Source: Allorhodopirellula solitaria (GTDB lineage Bacteria > Planctomycetota > Planctomycetia > Pirellulales > Pirellulaceae). From it: DNA of 60,666 nucleotides. Made by a program: the position numbers and the translations under genes. How positions within the stretch are numbered: position 1 is the stretch's first letter; each line of letters begins with the position of its first letter. The notes beneath the pieces are model-generated. The model was given only the letters and a program-made list of their open reading frames with translations, ran no database searches and had not been told where the DNA came from. The stretch covers positions 126,434-187,099 of the forward strand of contig NZ_SJPK01000011.1 of assembly GCF_007859855.1 (NCBI RefSeq), read 5' to 3'. Of this stretch, positions 55,873 through 60,666 are shown one piece after another.

Positions 55873-57972
55873 ATGATGCAACGAGTTTTCTTCTGCCAGT
55901 CTTTACTGCTGCTATGCTCCATGGCGACCACCGCCGGGATCCTCTCGGTGTCCGCTGACGATTCGATCTCCACCGATAAACCAGTCGCTGCCGTTGACGC
56001 AGGCAAGCCAGACATCGATGTGGCTGCCCAGGAGAAGCAACTCGCAAAGTTGATTCTTCCCCTGATCCGCTCGCATCAGGGCCAAGTCAATGTGATGCTG
56101 AAGCACCTTCCTTCCGGTGCGACTTTTGCCCATCAAGCCGATTCGGTTAGCGGGACGGCCAGTTTGATCAAGCTGCCGCTGCTGGTCACACTGTACGACG
56201 AAGTCGACAACGGCCGAGCTGATCTGGACGCCATGATCACACTCCAAGCGAAAGACATGGTGCCTGGTTCGGGCATCCTGACCACACAGTTTTCGCCCGG
56301 CTTGACGCTTTCACTTCGCGACGCCGCCCATCTGATGATCGTTCGCTCGGACAATACCGCCACTAATCTGGTGATCGATGCTATTGGCTTAGACAGCACC
56401 AACGAGAAGATGAAGTCGCTGGGACTGACCGAAACGCGGCTGAACTCGAAGCTCTACAGGCGACGCACGACCAACGATTTGCCCCGGAGTAAATTGTATG
56501 GAATCGGCAGCACCACACCGGCAGAGATGGTCAGTCTGCTCGAACGACTGCATGAGAATCAGCTATTCGACAAAGCGACCACGAAACAGGTGACGTCACA
56601 TCTATACGCCTGCGATGATACCACCAAGTTCCAGCGTTACCTTCCTGCAGGAGCCCGTATTGCTCACAAAACCGGTTACGTCGACGATATCCGAACCGAT
56701 GCCGGATGGGTTGAAACCGTTGACGGCACGATGCTGTATTGCGTGATGACTCATGACAACGTTGACCGTGGGTCATCCGATCAGAATAGTGCCGATCTGG
56801 TGATCGGTGAGATCGGACGCATTGCCTATGAGACCTTCAAGAATCAAGCCCCGGTGACGGCCCCCAGTCTGGTGCAGACGCTCCGCACGGGAAGTCGCGG
56901 TGATTTGGTGGAGGGCTTGCAGCGGACACTCAACGGGCGAATGCAGCCATCACCGAGCATGGAGGTGGATGGTGTCTTTGGACCTGAAACCAAGTCAGTC
57001 GTTCGTCGTTTTCAAACCGAGAAGAATCTGGCGGCGACAGGCATCGTCGATCGTGATTTCTGGATGGCGCTCGGACCGATCATCAGCGCCGCAGAAGCCG
57101 CTGCGGTACCAGCCCACGCGACTCCACCCAAGGCCAAACTTGCCGCCGATTCGCTGTCCGGTCCCCCGCTCACGACCGCATCGGCATGGACGATCGTGGA
57201 CGCGAAAAGCGGCATCGAAATCGCCGGTTCGTCGTCCGGCGAGCAGCGGCATCCCGCCAGTGTCACCAAAATCATGACGGCCTACCTGGTGCTGGAGTTA
57301 GCTGAAAAGCAACCGCAGGTATTGGAAGAATTGTTGACGTTTTCACGTGCTGCCGACGATGTCATCGGCTCATCTTCGGAGCTTGTCGCGGGCGAACAGA
57401 TCTCGGTCGGTGATCTGCTATACGGCTTACTGTTGCCTTCGGGAAACGACGCCTCCGTCGCGTTGGCAGAACATTTCGGCGGTCGCGTTTCGGGCGGGGA
57501 ATACGGCGATGGACTGCAAGACTTCATCGCCGCAATGAATTCGACCGCTGAGCGGTTGGGCATGCTTCATACGACCTACAAGAACACCCACGGATTGACG
57601 TCCAATGGTCATCTGACGACCGCCGCTGACTTAGCGATCCTCGCCAAGGCCGCCATGCAACTACCACTGTTTCGCAAGATTGTTGGCACGGCCCGCTATG
57701 TCTGTCGCGTCGGTTCCGAAAGTGGCTATCAACGAGATGTCGCTTGGAAGAACACCAATCGACTTCTGCGTTACGAAGGCTTCACCGGAATCAAGACCGG
57801 GACGACCAGCGCTGCGGGTTGTTGCCTAGTTGCCAGCGGTACACGCGACGGCATCGAGTTGATCGTCGTGGTGCTTGGGAGCGCGTCGAGTGACTCACGT
57901 TACATTGATTCCCGAAATCTGTTCCGCTGGGGATGGTCCCACCCCAAGGATGAGAAAACAACAACCAAGTAA
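55873..57972 (+). CDS. Class A beta-lactamase-like / PG-binding / D,D-carboxypeptidase fusion
   Basis: The 699-residue exported protein joins three domains. Residues ~52-325 match class A beta-lactamase-like serine hydrolases: S97-L-I-K100, S159-D-N161, E187-T-R-L-N191 and K266-T-G268, the full ExxLN-containing set. Residues ~335-400 match a peptidoglycan-binding domain (LRTGSRGDLVEGLQRTLN, VDGVFGPETKSVVRRFQ). Residues ~430-690 match S11 D-Ala-D-Ala carboxypeptidases: S463-V-T-K466, S523-G-N525 and K641-T-G643. The signal peptide is MMQRVFFCQSLLLLCSMATT. An ATG 30 bases upstream overlaps the epimerase. The fusion probably trims peptidoglycan stems while bound to it. Whether the first domain cleaves beta-lactams is open. 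Confidence 0.88.
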   Translation: MMQRVFFCQSLLLLCSMATTAGILSVSADDSISTDKPVAAVDAGKPDIDVAAQEKQLAKLILPLIRSHQGQVNVMLKHLPSGATFAHQADSVSGTASLIKLPLLVTLYDEVDNGRADLDAMITLQAKDMVPGSGILTTQFSPGLTLSLRDAAHLMIVRSDNTATNLVIDAIGLDSTNEKMKSLGLTETRLNSKLYRRRTTNDLPRSKLYGIGSTTPAEMVSLLERLHENQLFDKATTKQVTSHLYACDDTTKFQRYLPAGARIAHKTGYVDDIRTDAGWVETVDGTMLYCVMTHDNVDRGSSDQNSADLVIGEIGRIAYETFKNQAPVTAPSLVQTLRTGSRGDLVEGLQRTLNGRMQPSPSMEVDGVFGPETKSVVRRFQTEKNLAATGIVDRDFWMALGPIISAAEAAAVPAHATPPKAKLAADSLSGPPLTTASAWTIVDAKSGIEIAGSSSGEQRHPASVTKIMTAYLVLELAEKQPQVLEELLTFSRAADDVIGSSSELVAGEQISVGDLLYGLLLPSGNDASVALAEHFGGRVSGGEYGDGLQDFIAAMNSTAERLGMLHTTYKNTHGLTSNGHLTTAADLAILAKAAMQLPLFRKIVGTARYVCRVGSESGYQRDVAWKNTNRLLRYEGFTGIKTGTTSAAGCCLVASGTRDGIELIVVVLGSASSDSRYIDSRNLFRWGWSHPKDEKTTTK

Positions 57973-57995
57973 GGTCGCTCTCCGGCGAGGCCGTT

Positions 57996-58018
57996 GCAAA
58001 CCATTTCAAATGGTTTGC
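57996..58018. terminator. Hairpin between convergent genes
   Basis: GCAAACCATTT and AAATGGTTTGC pair perfectly around a single C, lying between two genes that converge (stops at 57972 and 58125). A bidirectional terminator is plausible from position. No clear T-run follows. Confidence 0.5.
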
Positions 58019-58124
58019 GTCCGACCCTCCCAGGGGGGGCAGTCGCCCTTTTGTCAACGCTGTGAAGCGTTGGCGTTGAGAGATCGGCACAGCGTGTCCG
58101 ATAACGCGTCGCGAGTCGTGTGGT

Positions 58125-60005
58125 TCACGCGAACAGTGCGACCGTTGCCGTCCACATCGCCGCAGCAAGAGCTGCGGCATACGACGCTGGCACAATTTGG
58201 GTTTTCACATGGTCGGTCAGGTCGCACCCGGTCGTCATCGCGCTGAGGATGGTCGTATCGGAGATCGGTGAACATTGATCGCCATACACACTGCCGTTCA
58301 ACACGGTTGCGAAACAGACGGACATAAACAGCTCTGGATTCGAAATCCCGCTTGCCGTTGCCACATTCCACGCCAATGGCATGGCGAGGGGAAAGGCGAT
58401 CGCGTAGGTACCCCAGCTTGTTCCCGTTGAAAAGGCAATGACCATCGTGATGAGCTGGAGGGCGACCGGCAGTGCGATGTAGGGGATACGATCGCCAAGC
58501 AGGTCCACCAGATACACACCCGCCCCAACTTCGCTGCTGATACTACCAATGGTCACGGCCAACATCAGAATGACGGATCCAACAACCACTCCTTTGAGTC
58601 CATCACCGACGCCGGCGATCACATCACTCAGTCGCATCCCTTTCGCCAGAGCCACTAATACGGATAGGAGCAACGCCGCTCCAAAGGCCCAGTTCACCTT
58701 CGGTGTGCCCAGCACATAAAACGTGCTCACAGCCGTGCCGATCAACAGTAGCAGCGGGATGAAAAATTCTAACACGTTGGGGCGATATCCGCGTGGAACG
58801 TTTGCGAGCTGAGCTGAGTCCAGGCGCGTGGGCGTAGCTCCCGGTGCATCCAGTTGTCCCGTGGTTCTGGCACGCTCACTCGCCGCCCGAATTCCTCGAC
58901 CCGAGAAGCGGGTGATTCCGATACTGAGTAGAAAAGTACCGGTCACCGCAAGAATGCCGTAGAAGCTGAACGGGACGCTCTGGAAGAAGAACGCAATTCG
59001 ATCCGATTCGGTCGCCAGGAAGCTGACTCCCGGGACAAATATTAACGCTTGGATATAGATCGGCCATGCGTTGAATGCCAACACGGAAGCGATCGGTGAT
59101 GCTGTCGAATCGACGATGTAGGCAAGCTCCTCGTGGCTCACTTTTTCCTTGTCCGCAACCGGCGTGACGATCGTTCCGACCAGCACGACGCTGACCGTTC
59201 CGCCCTGAAAGAATACGATCCCCATGAGCCAGGCGACCAATTTTGCCGACCGTGGCCCTTTCACGAAGTGGGCGGTCATGAATTCGGCAAACGCTTGAGC
59301 CGCTCCGGTCCGCGACCAGATTCCCATTAAACCGCCGAGCAACCAAAGGTACAGCAACAAAATGGTCGCAGCACTTTCACTGGCTAGGCTCGGCAACAAC
59401 ACGGCATCGGTGATATCGAACCGTCCCAGCATGAACGCGCCAACAACCACTGCGCTCAATAACGCGGTGAGAGGTTCTTTGGTGATCAAGCAAAGTCCGA
59501 TGGCAACCGCTGCAGGCAGCAACGACCACAAACCGAAGTGGAACCGGGTTTCCAAAAGCGAATAGCCTCGCGTGTCGGCGCCTTCGTCCGGCACCGATTC
59601 GACCACCCATTGTTGGCTCAGAGGCGGTTCTCCATCGAGCGTCTGCAACGCCTCCTGTCGGAGCGGCGATTCTTCATAAGGAACAACATCTTCGACAGGC
59701 GTTTCCTCACCCTTGAACGTGTAAACTAGATGACCGGCGTCGTTTTCGTACACGTTGTACGTTGTCTTCTGCTCCTGCCATTGTGGGTCAACGCGTGCGA
59801 ATGCATACAGGCTGCCGAGGAGGCCAAACACAACGATCGCGACCGCCACTCTTCTCGCGGTCGGAGAACTTGTCGAGAGATCGGGCGCCATTTCAGGCTG
59901 TGCGGTGATTTCAGGATCTGCTCCTTCACTCTCAGGAACTGAGGGAGGATCAGGCCGGCCCCGCGATTCGTCACTGGGATGCGTGTCGTCGTCCATCGAT
60001 TTCAT
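58125..60005 (-). CDS. NhaC-family Na+/H+ antiporter
   Basis: The 626-residue membrane protein shows the NhaC hallmark at its end: [36 protein letters not shown]. Other NhaC blocks are [63 protein letters not shown] and [21 protein letters not shown]. Twelve or so membrane helices are expected. An N-terminal acidic, Ser/Pro-rich stretch (about 1-45) and a ~95-residue outer loop after the first helix make it longer than many NhaC proteins (450-550). It exchanges Na+ (or an organic ion) for protons. Confidence 0.9.
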   Translation of the reverse strand: MKSMDDDTHPSDESRGRPDPPSVPESEGADPEITAQPEMAPDLSTSSPTARRVAVAIVVFGLLGSLYAFARVDPQWQEQKTTYNVYENDAGHLVYTFKGEETPVEDVVPYEESPLRQEALQTLDGEPPLSQQWVVESVPDEGADTRGYSLLETRFHFGLWSLLPAAVAIGLCLITKEPLTALLSAVVVGAFMLGRFDITDAVLLPSLASESAATILLLYLWLLGGLMGIWSRTGAAQAFAEFMTAHFVKGPRSAKLVAWLMGIVFFQGGTVSVVLVGTIVTPVADKEKVSHEELAYIVDSTASPIASVLAFNAWPIYIQALIFVPGVSFLATESDRIAFFFQSVPFSFYGILAVTGTFLLSIGITRFSGRGIRAASERARTTGQLDAPGATPTRLDSAQLANVPRGYRPNVLEFFIPLLLLIGTAVSTFYVLGTPKVNWAFGAALLLSVLVALAKGMRLSDVIAGVGDGLKGVVVGSVILMLAVTIGSISSEVGAGVYLVDLLGDRIPYIALPVALQLITMVIAFSTGTSWGTYAIAFPLAMPLAWNVATASGISNPELFMSVCFATVLNGSVYGDQCSPISDTTILSAMTTGCDLTDHVKTQIVPASYAAALAAAMWTATVALFA

Positions 60006-60139
60006 ACCGTTTCACGCCTGATCAGAAAACCGAACGAAAGTGGACCAGCCAACGAGTCCCAAGGGTGCAAGGGCACGTACCCTCATCCACTACGCGAGAT
60101 GATCTCTCGCGGTTACTGAGTCGAATCAGAATTTTCAAT
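60006..60139. repeat. Degenerate copy of the CGTAGTGG hairpin
   Basis: GTGGACCAGCCAACGAGTCC near 60040-60060 and CCTCATCCACTACG near 60081-60095 are a decayed form of the inverted repeat seen perfectly at 52481-52537. No gene recognised. Confidence 0.45.
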
Positions 60140-60410
60140 GGCTCATCCGACGGAAGCGTGCGTCCGAGGTTTTCAAGGCATGGCTCCCGTATCGAAGGAT
60201 TTATTTGTGGGATGTGATTATCAATGTTAGACTGGCACTGCCGGGAGAAACGGAGCCGAACTCTGCAGAGGTGCTGGCTTGGCAAGGGATATCTCGGTCG
60301 CCAGCGTTTCCCTGCAAAAGCGGTACGCCAATGGTGTTGTCGGTCCCTGGCGAGCGTTTGTTCGTCAGGGACGCATTTTGGAACGATCATTGGATACGAG
60401 AGCCATGCCT
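60140..60410 (+). mobile_element. Left part of a second MITE copy, interrupted at 60410
   Basis: These 271 bases match 5159-5429 of the intact MITE with about eight differences, from the GGCTCATCCGACGG end to ATGCCT. The right end (about 47 bp with the inverted repeat) is missing and is replaced by sequence leading to an IS110 transposase. The break coincides with the CT after ATGC. The left-edge remnant (447-495) begins at the same CT, so both copies were cut at the same point. Confidence 0.88.
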
Positions 60411-60465
60411 GGTATGTCCCCAAGTTAGCCTAAAAAACTACCAGGGGCGCATTCTGAGTGCTTTC

Positions 60466-60492
60466 ATTGAAGGAATTCACTTTCCCTTCAAT
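60466..60492. other. Short inverted repeat upstream of the IS110 transposase
   Basis: ATTGAAGG and CCTTCAAT form an 8-bp stem, 14 bp before the transposase start. It could be part of the element's left-end RNA or a translation control hairpin; too short to decide. Confidence 0.4.
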
Positions 60493-60506
60493 CAAGGAAC
60501 TCCGAT

Positions 60507-60666
60507 ATGGCAATCGCCACCAAGAAACGTTCGTCAAAATCGTCAAAATCCAATCAGGCCCGTTACATCGGCAAGCCAGCTGGGGTGATTCAGCAGCGAG
60601 TCGAGGCGGTCGGTCCCTCTCACTTTGGTGTCGTTTCGGTCGACTGCGCCAAACGCAGATCCAAGT
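60507..60666 (+). CDS. IS110-family transposase, 5' part only
   Basis: The first 53 residues are visible before the window ends. After a basic Lys/Ser-rich start (MAIATKKRSSKSSKSNQ), the frame reads HFGVVSVDCAKRRSK. This fits the first DEDD motif of IS110 transposases (f-x-G-x-D-x-x-K), which act as RuvC-like nucleases with a later serine. The ATG follows GGAAC and lies about 96 bp after the MITE break. The element has no inverted ends in view, as usual for IS110. Its 3' end should be just outside, and sequence like positions 1-446 may occur there. Confidence 0.75.
   Translation, partial: MAIATKKRSSKSSKSNQARYIGKPAGVIQQRVEAVGPSHFGVVSVDCAKRRSK

Noticed and set aside
60205..60588. 127-residue frame across the second MITE and the IS110 upstream region
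   Set aside because: It crosses the MITE/IS110 junction and overlaps the transposase start; in the intact MITE the frame is not kept.

Overview
The window looks like a chromosomal segment of a planctomycete, most likely a Rhodopirellula-type member of the Pirellulaceae. The grounds are the protein families seen: a DUF1207 outer-membrane protein, small MJ0042-type zinc ribbons fused to membrane segments, a FlgM-like protein beginning MQIYGPF, an ECF sigma factor with a one-helix membrane partner, CotH plus DUF4956, a GlgP glycogen phosphorylase, and many lipoproteins. Palindromic intergenic repeats are abundant. No tRNA, rRNA or CRISPR array was seen. All calls come from reading the sequence and from family knowledge; no database search was run.

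Layout. 1-5.7 kb is a mobile and defence area. It holds the probable 3' end of an IS110-type element, a remnant of a small inverted-repeat element (MITE), a tandem duplication carrying a DUF559 nuclease-like gene, an HsdR restriction subunit without visible HsdM or HsdS, and an intact 318-bp MITE with target duplications. 5.7-9.2 kb has two small lipoproteins and a GntP-type permease coupled to a BFD-type [2Fe-2S] protein. 9.8-15.6 kb has glycogen phosphorylase, then a tight Nudix / asparagine-synthetase-like / radical-SAM operon. 15.6-23.1 kb holds a TIM-barrel isomerase, a FlgM-like protein, glmU-like plus prs, a zinc-ribbon membrane protein and a UbiA-type prenyltransferase. 24.6-28.1 kb is a three-gene operon of secreted proteins and lipoproteins. 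28.7-30.3 kb is an IS4-type insertion with long inverted arms. 30.3-33.9 kb has DUF1207, an HD phosphohydrolase and a zinc-ribbon membrane protein.

34.1-41.2 kb carries a transmembrane Ser/Thr kinase followed by a compact operon: AroH chorismate mutase, an unknown protein, an FHA-GAF-sigma54 activator and a UGT-type glycosyltransferase. 41.3-44.5 kb has a DUF4886 protein, a glycosylasparaginase-like hydrolase and CutC. 44.5-49.3 kb is an ECF sigma / membrane partner / secreted protein cassette flanked on both sides by arrays of a ~405-bp repeat. 50-60 kb has a peroxiredoxin-like protein, an SDR, DUF4956, CotH, an enolase-superfamily dipeptide epimerase next to an unusual beta-lactamase-like / peptidoglycan-binding / D,D-carboxypeptidase fusion, and an NhaC-type antiporter. 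The window ends in a second MITE copy interrupted by the start of an IS110 transposase.

The most unusual items are: (1) the pair of MITE copies apparently broken at the same CT dinucleotide at both ends of the window, next to IS110-type sequences, which suggests site-specific insertion of the RNA-guided kind; (2) the repeat-flanked sigma-factor cassette; (3) the Nudix / AS-like / radical-SAM triad; and (4) the three-domain peptidoglycan enzyme carrying a complete class A beta-lactamase motif set.
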